The notes under the pieces are model-generated. The model was not told the origin of the DNA. It ran no database searches and was given only the letters and a program-made list of their open reading frames with translations. A stretch of 42,294 bases of DNA. It comes from an uncultured Eubacteriales bacterium (lineage in GTDB: Bacteria > Bacillota > Clostridia > Lachnospirales > CAG-274). This document shows positions 16,925 to 24,553 of this stretch, piece by piece (the first letter of the stretch is position 1; each line of letters starts with the position of its first letter). The DNA lies in contig CABVAP010000008.1 of the NCBI GenBank assembly GCA_902496345.1, positions 1-42,294 on the forward strand, written 5' to 3'. The position numbers were made by a program, and so were the translations under genes.

Positions 16925-17706
16925 TGGCTAAAAGAAAACCACCTGAAGTAAAAAAAGGGCTTGACGAATGGATGTCAACTTATGGCGATATGATGACTTT
17001 GCTTTTGTGTTTCTTCGTTCTTCTGTTCGCTATGTCAACAGTTGATGCTGAAAAATTTCAGCAGATGGCTGCTTCGTTTTCTTCTGATAGTAAGATAACT
17101 ATTATGGATTCGTCTAATACATCTATTCTTGATTCTTTAGGAAACGGAATTGTTGCTATGCCAGAAGTTAAGGGTGATGCTAAAGAAGAAAACGAGGAAC
17201 TTGAAAAGGCAACCGAAGAACTTGTTAAAATGTCGTCTGACTTTAAAACTTATTTTGCTCAGAACAACCTTCAAGATAAAGTTGAAGTTGAACAAAATGA
17301 ACAATACATTACACTTAATTTTAAAGATGGTATATTGTTTGATAGTGGTAAAGCTGAACTTAAAACAGATGCACTTGGTGCGTTGAACATCGTTGCAAAT
17401 GAACTTGCAAAATATCCTGAAAATGATATTAAAATCGAAGGACACGCAGACAATATGCCTATAAATACTCCTAGATTCCCTAACAACTGGTATTTATCGG
17501 CAGCAAGAGCAATATCTGTTGCTATGTATTTTACTGATACCAAAGGTTTTTCACCTGAAAGAGTTTCTGCTGAGGGATTTGGCGAATTTAGACCAAAAGT
17601 TCCTAATGATACTCCTCAAAATAGGTCGATAAACCGTAGGGTTGAAATAAAAATATTGAGTAAGTATTATTCTGGTGCAAATTCTGATTTGCAAATGAAT
17701 TCTTAA
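16924..17706 (+). CDS. motB: Flagellar stator protein MotB
   Basis: MotB is the peptidoglycan-anchored stator subunit carrying the essential ion-binding aspartate. The 260 residues contain the N-terminal transmembrane helix YGDMMTLLLCFFVLLFAMS, with Asp in YGDMM as the ion ligand, a charged plug/linker of about 60-120, and a C-terminal OmpA-like domain with IKIEGHADNMPI and a final NRSINRRVEIKI peptidoglycan-binding motif. It overlaps motA by one base. fliL follows after 21 nt. Confidence 0.95.
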   Translation: MAKRKPPEVKKGLDEWMSTYGDMMTLLLCFFVLLFAMSTVDAEKFQQMAASFSSDSKITIMDSSNTSILDSLGNGIVAMPEVKGDAKEENEELEKATEELVKMSSDFKTYFAQNNLQDKVEVEQNEQYITLNFKDGILFDSGKAELKTDALGALNIVANELAKYPENDIKIEGHADNMPINTPRFPNNWYLSAARAISVAMYFTDTKGFSPERVSAEGFGEFRPKVPNDTPQNRSINRRVEIKILSKYYSGANSDLQMNS

Positions 17707-17727
17707 CAGAAAAGCGAGGGATTAACA

Positions 17728-18216
17728 TTGGAAAAAAATAATAAAATGATGATTGTTGTTATTGTTTTACTTGTCATATTGCTTGGTGCTATGGTCGCTG
17801 GTGGTATTATTGTATACAACACAATAACTTCTGCTGCAAACGGTGAAGTTCAAGAAGAGCAAGAAGACGTTGAGCCAGAAGATAAATCACTTAACACTAT
17901 TATATCTATCGGTGATGCGATAAGCACTAATCTCCTTGTTGGTGAAGACCAAAAGGAACATCTTGCTAAAATTGACTTTAGTCTCGATGTTAAAGGTGGC
18001 GAAGATGATAGCGAAGCTGTTGTTACTGCTATCAACAACCGATTAGTATCTGTTAGAGATATTGTAAACGGTATTTTAAGAAAGAAAACTTTTGAAGAAC
18101 TTAAGAAAAATGACGGTCTTGAAAATTTGAAAGACGAAATATTGGATAAAATTAGAAAAGAATTTGATACAAATCTTGTTTCTAATATTTATATAAGCAG
18201 TTTTATGTTACAATAA
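17728..18216 (+). CDS. fliL: Flagellar basal body-associated protein FliL
   Basis: FliL forms a ring around the stator and improves its stability under load. The 162 residues have a single N-terminal membrane helix (about 6-30, MMIVVIVLLVILLGAMVAGG) and an extracytoplasmic domain ending LVSNIYISSFMLQ; that C-terminal end (xVYFTxFxxQ type) is characteristic. The start is TTG preceded by AGCGAGGGA. It sits between motB and fliM as in many Clostridia. Confidence 0.9.
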   Translation: MEKNNKMMIVVIVLLVILLGAMVAGGIIVYNTITSAANGEVQEEQEDVEPEDKSLNTIISIGDAISTNLLVGEDQKEHLAKIDFSLDVKGGEDDSEAVVTAINNRLVSVRDIVNGILRKKTFEELKKNDGLENLKDEILDKIRKEFDTNLVSNIYISSFMLQ

Positions 18217-18251
18217 GTATTTTGAAAGGTTTAAGGCAGGTGATAAAATAA

Positions 18252-19238
18252 ATGAGTGATATTTTATCTCAAAGCGAAATTGATGCACTTTTAAGTGCAT
18301 TGTCAAGTGGTGATGATAGCGTTGTTATAAATAACGATGTCGAAGAAAAGAAGGTTAGGGCATATAACTTTGCAAGACCTTCTAAATTCGGTAAAGAGCA
18401 ACTTAGAACACTTGAAGTTATGTTTGAAAGCTTTTCAAGATTGGTATCATCATTCTTAACAGGATATTTGAGAACGGCGACTCAAATCGAAGTTGCCAAC
18501 GCTGAACAGGTTACCTACAATGAATTTAGTAATTCATTACTTAACCCTGTTGTACTTGGTATAGTTGACCTCGGTAACCCGTCTTTAAAAGGTTCTGTTA
18601 TAATGGACTTATCCTCTAATATAGGTTATGCTATTATCGATAGGATATTAGGAGGGTTTGGCGACACGCTTAAAAAGGCAAGAGAGTTTACAGAAATAGA
18701 AAAAATTCTTTTGAGTAGGATTTTATCTCAAATTGTTTCTTATCTTGTTGAACCGTGGGAGAATGTTTGTCATATCTCACCTTCTCTTGAGAAACTCGAA
18801 ACAAATTCACAGTTTGCACAAATCATTTCTCCTAATGAAATGATTGCACTTGTTACTTTAAGTATTAAACTTGGAGAGGTTGAAGGTACTATTAATTTCT
18901 GTATCCCTCATATCGTTATAGAACCTATTATGGATAGGCTTAATACTAAACATTGGTTCTCAAGTCAAGAAGAAGAGGATTTGGGTGTATATAGAAATAA
19001 AGTTGAAGTTGGACTTGAAGAAGCTAAAATTCCTGTTTCTGTTGTTGTTGGTAAAACTAACATAACAGTAAACGAATTTGTCGACTTACAAGTTGGTGAC
19101 GTAATTACCCTTGATTCATTCGTCAACTCTGATTTCAACGTTATGATTGGAAATTTGTTGAAGTTTTATGCAAAACCAGGTATTAGCAGAGGTAAAAATG
19201 CTATACAGATTACATCTTTAGTAGGAAAGGAGGAGTAG
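18252..19238 (+). CDS. fliM: Flagellar motor switch protein FliM
   Basis: FliM makes up the C-ring wall and receives CheY-P. The 328-residue protein starts with the CheY-P-binding peptide LSQSEIDALLSAL, then the middle CheC-like domain, and a C-terminal SpoA/FliN-like domain at about 250-325 (VEVGLEEAKIPVSVVVGKTNITVNE). GGCAGGTGA precedes the ATG. The gene is followed 4 nt later by fliY, making the two switch subunits a tight pair. Confidence 0.96.
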   Translation: MSDILSQSEIDALLSALSSGDDSVVINNDVEEKKVRAYNFARPSKFGKEQLRTLEVMFESFSRLVSSFLTGYLRTATQIEVANAEQVTYNEFSNSLLNPVVLGIVDLGNPSLKGSVIMDLSSNIGYAIIDRILGGFGDTLKKAREFTEIEKILLSRILSQIVSYLVEPWENVCHISPSLEKLETNSQFAQIISPNEMIALVTLSIKLGEVEGTINFCIPHIVIEPIMDRLNTKHWFSSQEEEDLGVYRNKVEVGLEEAKIPVSVVVGKTNITVNEFVDLQVGDVITLDSFVNSDFNVMIGNLLKFYAKPGISRGKNAIQITSLVGKEE

Positions 19239-19242
19239 CTTT

Positions 19243-20553
19243 ATGGGAGATATGCTTTCTCAGGCAGAAATAGATGCCCTTTTGGGTGATGACAAAAAAG
19301 ATGCTTCTGAGGGAAATGAAAATGATTCTGCAGCTGCTTCAGTAGGTTTGGATATTCTTTCAAGTGAAGAAAAGGATATTTTAGGTGAATTAGGTAATAT
19401 AAGTATGGGTACGGCAGCAACAACATTGTTTGCGTTGCTTAACCAGAAAGTTAATATAACAACTCCAAAGGTTTCAGTATTTAGCTGGAAAGATTTAGCA
19501 AATAGATATGATAGACCTTGTGTAGGTATTAAAGTTGGATATAAGGAAGGTCTTATCGGTGCAAATGTCCTTGTGCTTAAACAACACGACGTTAAAATTA
19601 TCGCAGACCTTATGATGGGTGGTTCTGGAGAGGTAGACGATACAACTCCACTTTCTGAGCTTGACCTTAGTGCTATCGCTGAGGCTATGAATCAGATGGT
19701 TGGTTCTTCTGCAACATCTTTATCGTCTATGCTCAATATGAAAATAGATATTGATACACCTAACGCATTTATTCTTGATTTTAATGATGACTCTTTCTTT
19801 GAACAGTTGGGCTTTGAAGAAGACCCTATTGTTGCTACCTGTTTCAGAATGGAAGTTGGAACTTTAATTGATAGTGAGATAATGCAAATACTTCCTGTTG
19901 GTTTCGCTTTGGATATGGTTAATTCATTGAGAAATGGTTCAGCTATGGGTGGAGGAGAAACTGTTGATGAAACTCCGGCTCCAGCACCAGAGCCTACACC
20001 GGCTCCGGCTCCACAGCCAGCACCAGAGCCTACACCGGCTCCGGCTCCACAGCCAGCACCAGAGCCTATGCCACAAGCACAGCCTGAACCACAGATGTAT
20101 CAGCAACCACCACAGATGGACCCACAACAGATGTATCAACAGCCAATGTATCAACAGCCAATGTATCAGCAACCACAGCAGATGTATCAACAGCCAATGT
20201 ATCAGCAGATGCCACAGCAACCAATGTATCAACAGCCTCAGGCTAACGTTAATGTGCAACCTGCTCAGTTCCAAAGTTTTGATGTTTCTGCAGTTATGCA
20301 ACAAAAAGAAAACATTGGTATAATTATGGACGTTCCTCTTGAGGTTACAGTTGAACTCGGAAGAACTCATAAACTTATCAAGGAAATTCTTGAGTTTTCT
20401 CCAGGTACAATCGTTGAACTTGATAAACTCGCTGGAGAACCAATTGACATCTTAGTAAACGGTAAGCATATAGCTAAAGGTGAAGTTGTTGTTATCGATG
20501 AAAACTTTGGTGTGCGTATAACTGATATAGTAAGTGTTGAAGACAGAATTTAA
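19243..20553 (+). CDS. fliY: Flagellar switch protein FliY (CheC-type phosphatase fused to FliN)
   Basis: FliY removes phosphate from CheY-P at the switch and also supplies the FliN part of the C ring. The 436 residues contain: the CheY-binding peptide MLSQAEIDALLGDD; a CheC-type domain with both active sites intact, first D-x3-E-x2-N-x22-P in DILGELGN and second S-x3-E-x2-N-x22-P in SAIAEAMN; a Pro/Gln/Met/Tyr-rich linker of about 245-340 built from tandem repeats; and a C-terminal SpoA domain (MDVPLEVTVELGRTHKLIKEI). Because cheC is not in this operon, FliY may be the main CheY-P phosphatase. GGAGGAG lies before the ATG. Confidence 0.97.
   Translation: MGDMLSQAEIDALLGDDKKDASEGNENDSAAASVGLDILSSEEKDILGELGNISMGTAATTLFALLNQKVNITTPKVSVFSWKDLANRYDRPCVGIKVGYKEGLIGANVLVLKQHDVKIIADLMMGGSGEVDDTTPLSELDLSAIAEAMNQMVGSSATSLSSMLNMKIDIDTPNAFILDFNDDSFFEQLGFEEDPIVATCFRMEVGTLIDSEIMQILPVGFALDMVNSLRNGSAMGGGETVDETPAPAPEPTPAPAPQPAPEPTPAPAPQPAPEPMPQAQPEPQMYQQPPQMDPQQMYQQPMYQQPMYQQPQQMYQQPMYQQMPQQPMYQQPQANVNVQPAQFQSFDVSAVMQQKENIGIIMDVPLEVTVELGRTHKLIKEILEFSPGTIVELDKLAGEPIDILVNGKHIAKGEVVVIDENFGVRITDIVSVEDRI
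19981..20238 (+). repeat. Tandem repeats in the fliY linker
   Basis: A 36-bp unit (CCAGCACCAGAGCCTACACC onward) is repeated without a mismatch at 19981-20016 and 20017-20052, with a third partial copy at 20053-20067. After a bridge, a 15-bp unit coding MYQQP (ATGTATCAACAGCCA) recurs at 20131, 20146, 20161 (variant), 20182 and about 20224 (variant). The repeats keep the reading frame, so copy number may vary between strains without loss of function. Confidence 0.9.
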
Positions 20554-20621
20554 TAGGTGCTTATTTAACAATTTGTGTTAATTATAAAATAATATATATA
20601 AATATAAGGAGTGACCAGAAA

Positions 20622-20987
20622 ATGGCAGATAAAAATATTTTATTGGTAGATGACGCTGCATTTATGAGAATGATGCTTAAGGACATCTTAGTTAAAAACG
20701 GATATAACGTAGTAGGCGAAGCAGAAAATGGAGCTAAAGCTTTAGAAAAATACAAAGAACTTAAACCAACACTTGTTATTATGGACATAACAATGCCAGA
20801 AATGGACGGTATTCAGGCTGCTAAAGCTATCAAGGGCGAAGATGCTAACGCTCTTATCATTATGTGTTCTGCTATGGGACAACAAGCAATGGTTATTGAA
20901 TCTATTCAAGCCGGTGCTAGAGATTTCATCGTTAAACCTTTCCAGCCTGACAGAGTTCTTGAAGCAGTTAAAAAAGTTATAGGCTAA
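20622..20987 (+). CDS. cheY: Chemotaxis response regulator CheY
   Basis: CheY is the phosphorylated signal carrier that binds FliM/FliY and sets rotation direction. The 121-residue single receiver domain has the acidic pocket Asp10-Asp11 in LLVDDAAF, the phosphoacceptor Asp55 in LVIMDITMPEMDG, Ser83 in MCSAMGQ (the Thr/Ser switch) and Lys105 in IVKPFQPDR. AAGGAGTGA is a good ribosome binding site. A 68-nt gap before it contains AT-rich sequence with a weak promoter-like pair (TTGTGT, 18 nt, TATAAA). The cognate kinase CheA is not in the window. Confidence 0.96.
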   Translation: MADKNILLVDDAAFMRMMLKDILVKNGYNVVGEAENGAKALEKYKELKPTLVIMDITMPEMDGIQAAKAIKGEDANALIIMCSAMGQQAMVIESIQAGARDFIVKPFQPDRVLEAVKKVIG

Positions 20988-20991
20988 TCTT

Positions 20992-21438
20992 ATGTTGACA
21001 AATTACATAATATGTCTTGAAATGCAATTAGATAGCGAAAGTAACTGGTCTTCTAGTTTTGCTACTGCGGGCCAGTTCTTTCTTATAATTATCGCTTTTG
21101 CGATAGTTTTATTTCTTGCCTACTTTTCAACAAGATGGATTGGCTCTATGAAAATGGGTGCAAGAAGAAATAGTTCATTAAAAATTGTTTCAACTATGCC
21201 ACTTGGTGTAAGTAATTCATTACAAGTTGTTAAAGTTGGCGAAAGGTATTTTCTTATTGGTGTTTCAAAGGAAAATATAACTTTTATTTCTGAAGTTTCA
21301 AAAGATGATATTTCGGAAATTGAAGTCGAAAAGGTCAAGTTGCCTTTTGAAAAGTATTTTCAAGATTGTTTTAGTAAATTTAAAAATGTTGGTACTAATG
21401 ATGGTGCCGACAAAAATGATAAAACAGACGAAAAGTGA
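20992..21438 (+). CDS. fliO: Flagellar biosynthesis protein FliO (FliZ type)
   Basis: FliO is a scaffold for assembly of the FliP ring of the export gate. The 148-residue protein has a single membrane helix at about 23-45 (TAGQFFLIIIAFAIVLFLAYF) and a cytoplasmic FliO domain (KIVSTMPLGVSNSLQVVKVGERYFLIGVS; the L.VV.VGxxxxLiGV pattern is diagnostic). The C-terminus is low complexity. The start is ATG 20992, only 4 nt after cheY; the ribosome binding site is weak, suggesting coupled translation. Confidence 0.88.
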   Translation: MLTNYIICLEMQLDSESNWSSSFATAGQFFLIIIAFAIVLFLAYFSTRWIGSMKMGARRNSSLKIVSTMPLGVSNSLQVVKVGERYFLIGVSKENITFISEVSKDDISEIEVEKVKLPFEKYFQDCFSKFKNVGTNDGADKNDKTDEK

Positions 21439-21476
21439 TTTTCAAATATGAAAAACAAATTGGAGCGAAAAAAGTT

Positions 21477-22256
21477 ATGCATAAAAGGAAGTTGTTTAAA
21501 TTTATTATTTGCAATATTATTGTTTTGAGTGTTGTTCTTTTGGCATCATCTATTGTTTTTGCAGATAATGATATTTTAGGTACTTTGCCTAACATTGATA
21601 TAAATATTGGTGGAGAAAGTGGAACACAAGCTACTTCTTCTACTTTACAAGTTCTTTTATTAATAACTGTAATTACTTTAGCTCCATCACTTATTATAAT
21701 ACTTACGTCTTTTACAAGAATTATAATTTCATTGCACTTTTTGCGTGCTGCATTAGGTACACAACAGATGCCACCTAATCAGATTTTAGTTGGTTTGACT
21801 TTATTCCTTACTCTTTTTATTATGAGTCCAACCATAAGTAAAATAAGCGAAGAGGCTTTTGTTCCTTATTCAGAGGGGCAGATTAGTCAAGAAGAATTTG
21901 TCGACAAGGCTATGGACCCTTTGAGAGAATTTATGTTTAAACAGGTCGAAAACAAAGACCTTAAACTTTTTGCTGATATTTCGGGAAATTCTTCTTATGA
22001 GAAAAAAGAGGATATTCCTAATTCCGTTCTTATTCCAGCATTTATACTTGGCGAAATAACTAAAGGTTTTAAAATTGGTTTTGTGCTATACATACCTTTT
22101 ATAGCTATAGATATGGTTGTTGCGTCGACACTTATGGCTATGGGTATGATGATGCTTCCTCCAGCTCTTATATCGGCTCCATTTAAAATATTGTTATTTA
22201 TTTTGGTTGATGGCTGGAACTTGGTTATTGGTAATCTTATAAAAACTTTTAGGTAA
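21477..22256 (+). CDS. fliP: Flagellar export gate protein FliP
   Basis: FliP forms the pentameric core of the export gate with FliQ and FliR. The ATG at 21477 is chosen over the GTG at 21435 because it follows GGAGCG at good spacing and starts a cleavable signal peptide (basic MHKRK, hydrophobic stretch, then SIVFADND). The 259-residue protein then has four helices and the family motifs LIIILTSFTRIIISLHFLR and KTFR at the end, with GIVMMLPP-type signature seen as AMGMMMLPPALIS. It lies inside the export block fliO-P-Q-R-flhB-flhA. Confidence 0.95.
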   Translation: MHKRKLFKFIICNIIVLSVVLLASSIVFADNDILGTLPNIDINIGGESGTQATSSTLQVLLLITVITLAPSLIIILTSFTRIIISLHFLRAALGTQQMPPNQILVGLTLFLTLFIMSPTISKISEEAFVPYSEGQISQEEFVDKAMDPLREFMFKQVENKDLKLFADISGNSSYEKKEDIPNSVLIPAFILGEITKGFKIGFVLYIPFIAIDMVVASTLMAMGMMMLPPALISAPFKILLFILVDGWNLVIGNLIKTFR

Positions 22257-22269
22257 GGAGTGAGTATGA

Positions 22270-22539
22270 ATGTCACAGGATATGGTAATTACTGTTGTAC
22301 AGCAAACGCTTAAAGCTATTATATATGCTTCGGCTCCTCCACTTCTTATGGGTCTTGTTATTGGTCTTATTGTCAGTATATTTCAGACGGTTACATCTAT
22401 AAACGAGCAAACCCTCGCTTTTATAGCAAAAATTTTAGCTATATTTATTTCGCTTATAATTTTTGGAGCTTTTATTCTTACCACCCTTCAAGACTTATTT
22501 TTAAATCTGTATTCGGATTTTTCTAAGTTTATACAGTAA
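22270..22539 (+). CDS. fliQ: Flagellar export gate protein FliQ
   Basis: FliQ is a two-helix gate subunit around FliP/FliR. The 89 residues contain two membrane helices (about 15-40 and 52-76) and the motif VGLIVSIFQTVTSINEQTLAFIAK near the middle, canonical for the family. An alternative ATG at 22266 is in another frame and would not produce FliQ. AAGGAGTGAG lies before the start. Confidence 0.96.
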   Translation: MSQDMVITVVQQTLKAIIYASAPPLLMGLVIGLIVSIFQTVTSINEQTLAFIAKILAIFISLIIFGAFILTTLQDLFLNLYSDFSKFIQ

Positions 22540-22554
22540 GGAAAGAGGAGTTTT

Positions 22555-23361
22555 ATGGATTCTTCAAATGCAGCAGCTTTGGTTGAAATTCTTTCAAATG
22601 CAGATTTATTTATTCTTATATTTGTAAGAATTATGGGAACTATTTTGATTACGCCTGTTATCGGTGGAACGCACATTCCAGCTATGGTTAGAATTGCTCT
22701 TTCTTTGGCTATATCGGCAATTCTGTTCTACTCTGGCGATGTTGTTACACAGATTGAATATGCAGATTCTGTTTTGGGTTATGGAATGCTAATAATGCAA
22801 GAATTTCTTGTGGGCTTTACTATTGGATTTGTTGTTTTTCTTGTCCTTAACATTACATATTTTGCCGGACATTTTATTGACCAACAAATAGGTTTTTCTA
22901 TGGTTAGTGTATATGACCCGATTACACAAGAGCAAGTTCCTATCTCTGGTAATTTGTATTATTTTGCTTTATGTACTTTGATGATAGTTACAAATGGACA
23001 TCATCTTATTATAAAATCTTTGTTTTACAGCTATAAGGCTGTTCCACTAGGTTCTGCTCAATTGTTTATGAATGGAAAGCTTATTTCTGTTATTTCTGGT
23101 TTGGTTGTTGACTTTTTTGCCATAGGCTTTTCGATAGCTTTGCCAGTTATTGCTATTATACTTATTATGGATTTGGTTTTGGGTATCCTTACTAAAACGG
23201 TTCCTAAAATAAATGTTTTCGTTGTTGGTATACCAGCAAAGCTTTTCGCTGGTCTTGTAACAATGATGCTTATAGCACCTATGCTTTCTGGAGTTTCTAG
23301 TATATTTTATAATGAAATTTCTGATGCAGTACTTAATGTTATAAAGGTTATGATGCAATGA
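22555..23361 (+). CDS. fliR: Flagellar export gate protein FliR
   Basis: FliR is the single-copy gate subunit that seeds FlhB. The 268 residues are mostly membrane helices (about seven). The N-terminal half has FLLVFVRIMGxxxxxPVIG-like sequence (ILIFVRIMGTILITPVIGG) and GFTIGFVVFLVLN in the middle, both typical. AAGAGGAG precedes the ATG. The stop overlaps flhB (ATGA), so translation is coupled. Confidence 0.95.
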   Translation: MDSSNAAALVEILSNADLFILIFVRIMGTILITPVIGGTHIPAMVRIALSLAISAILFYSGDVVTQIEYADSVLGYGMLIMQEFLVGFTIGFVVFLVLNITYFAGHFIDQQIGFSMVSVYDPITQEQVPISGNLYYFALCTLMIVTNGHHLIIKSLFYSYKAVPLGSAQLFMNGKLISVISGLVVDFFAIGFSIALPVIAIILIMDLVLGILTKTVPKINVFVVGIPAKLFAGLVTMMLIAPMLSGVSSIFYNEISDAVLNVIKVMMQ

Positions 23362-24470
23362 GTTATGAAAAAAATAAATTTTATATTAAAATAAATCTTC
23401 ATTTCTTCGATGATGATAAGACCGAAAAGCCAACTCCGAAAAAATTGGAAAAGGCTAGGGAAAGTGGTCAAGTTGCAATGAGTCAGGAAATTGCAACGAC
23501 TGTTTTATTTATATTCGGTTTTTTGTCCTTGAAGATTTTTGCTGGATATATGTATGACGGTTCTGCTGAACTTGTCGTGCATAATTTTTTGCTTATTGAA
23601 GATATTGACAAAATATTTGAAGAACAATATATAGTTAAATTTATACTGTTCATACTTACAAAGATTTTTCTTATTTGCCTTCCGATTTTTGCAATTGCTT
23701 TTGTACTCGGAATGCTTACAAATGTTATTCAGGTTGGTTGGCACCCTACATTGGAGCCATTAAAGCCTAAATTGGGAAATTTAAGCCCATTAAAAGGTAT
23801 CAAGAGAATGTTCTCTGTTAAATCTCTTGTTGAGCTTATAAAATCTCTTTTAAAGTTATTTTTTGTAATTTATATTGTTTATACGGGGGTTGTTGATGAA
23901 CTTCCGATTATTAAAACTATTATGTTTATGAATGTTTCTAAAGCTTTCATATATGTTGGTGACTTATGTGTTAATTTAGGAATAAAGGTTGGCTGTTATT
24001 TTATAATAATAGCTGTTGCCGACTTTGCTTACCAAAAATATTCTCACCTTAAAAAACTTAAAATGAGTAAGCAAGAAGTTAAAGACGAATATAAAAACAT
24101 AGAGGGAGACCCACAGGTTAAAGGTCAGATAAAACAAAGAATGCGTCAGGCATCTATGAGAAGAATGATGCAACAAGTTCCAGACGCCGACGTTATTATT
24201 ACAAACCCAACGCATTATGCTGTTGCACTTAAATATGACAAGGAAAAAGCAGATGCTCCTATTGTTCTTGCAAAGGGTGTTGACCACCTTGCCAGACGTA
24301 TTAAGGAAATTGCAAAAGACAGCAACGTTGAAATTGTTGAAAACAGACCTTTGGCAAGGGCTTTGTACAATACAGTTGATGTTGGAAATCAGATTCCTCC
24401 TGAATTGTATCAAGCTGTTGCAGATATTCTCGCTTTTGTTTATAATATAAAAAATAAGAAACTAAATTAG
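23358..24470 (+). CDS. flhB: Flagellar export switch protein FlhB
   Basis: FlhB controls the substrate-specificity switch from hook to filament by autocleavage. The 370-residue protein begins with the DDDKTEKPTPKKLEKARESGQVA motif, has four membrane helices (about 45-210), and a cytoplasmic domain with the self-cleaving NPTH motif in IITNPTHYAVALKY. The following PIVLAKGVDHLA and NRPLARALY are also canonical. It overlaps fliR by 4 nt; 83 nt then separate it from flhA, a gap holding a lone TTGACA but no good -10. Confidence 0.97.
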   Translation: MSYEKNKFYIKINLHFFDDDKTEKPTPKKLEKARESGQVAMSQEIATTVLFIFGFLSLKIFAGYMYDGSAELVVHNFLLIEDIDKIFEEQYIVKFILFILTKIFLICLPIFAIAFVLGMLTNVIQVGWHPTLEPLKPKLGNLSPLKGIKRMFSVKSLVELIKSLLKLFFVIYIVYTGVVDELPIIKTIMFMNVSKAFIYVGDLCVNLGIKVGCYFIIIAVADFAYQKYSHLKKLKMSKQEVKDEYKNIEGDPQVKGQIKQRMRQASMRRMMQQVPDADVIITNPTHYAVALKYDKEKADAPIVLAKGVDHLARRIKEIAKDSNVEIVENRPLARALYNTVDVGNQIPPELYQAVADILAFVYNIKNKKLN

Positions 24471-24553
24471 TTCTAAATGTTATGTTAACAGGTATTTGAC
24501 AGATTGTCTTAAAATCCTGCGTTTATTTTATTAAATAGAAAAGGAGTTTTAAT

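Noticed and set aside
19934..20370. Long frames over the fliY repeats on both strands (129 and 143 codons)
   Set aside because: They arise because the repeats lack stops in other frames; the fliY frame has full domains on each side.
20565..20581. Inverted repeat TTAACA-N5-TGTTAA before cheY
   Set aside because: Only 6 bp arms in AT-rich DNA; likely chance, and no clear promoter overlaps it.
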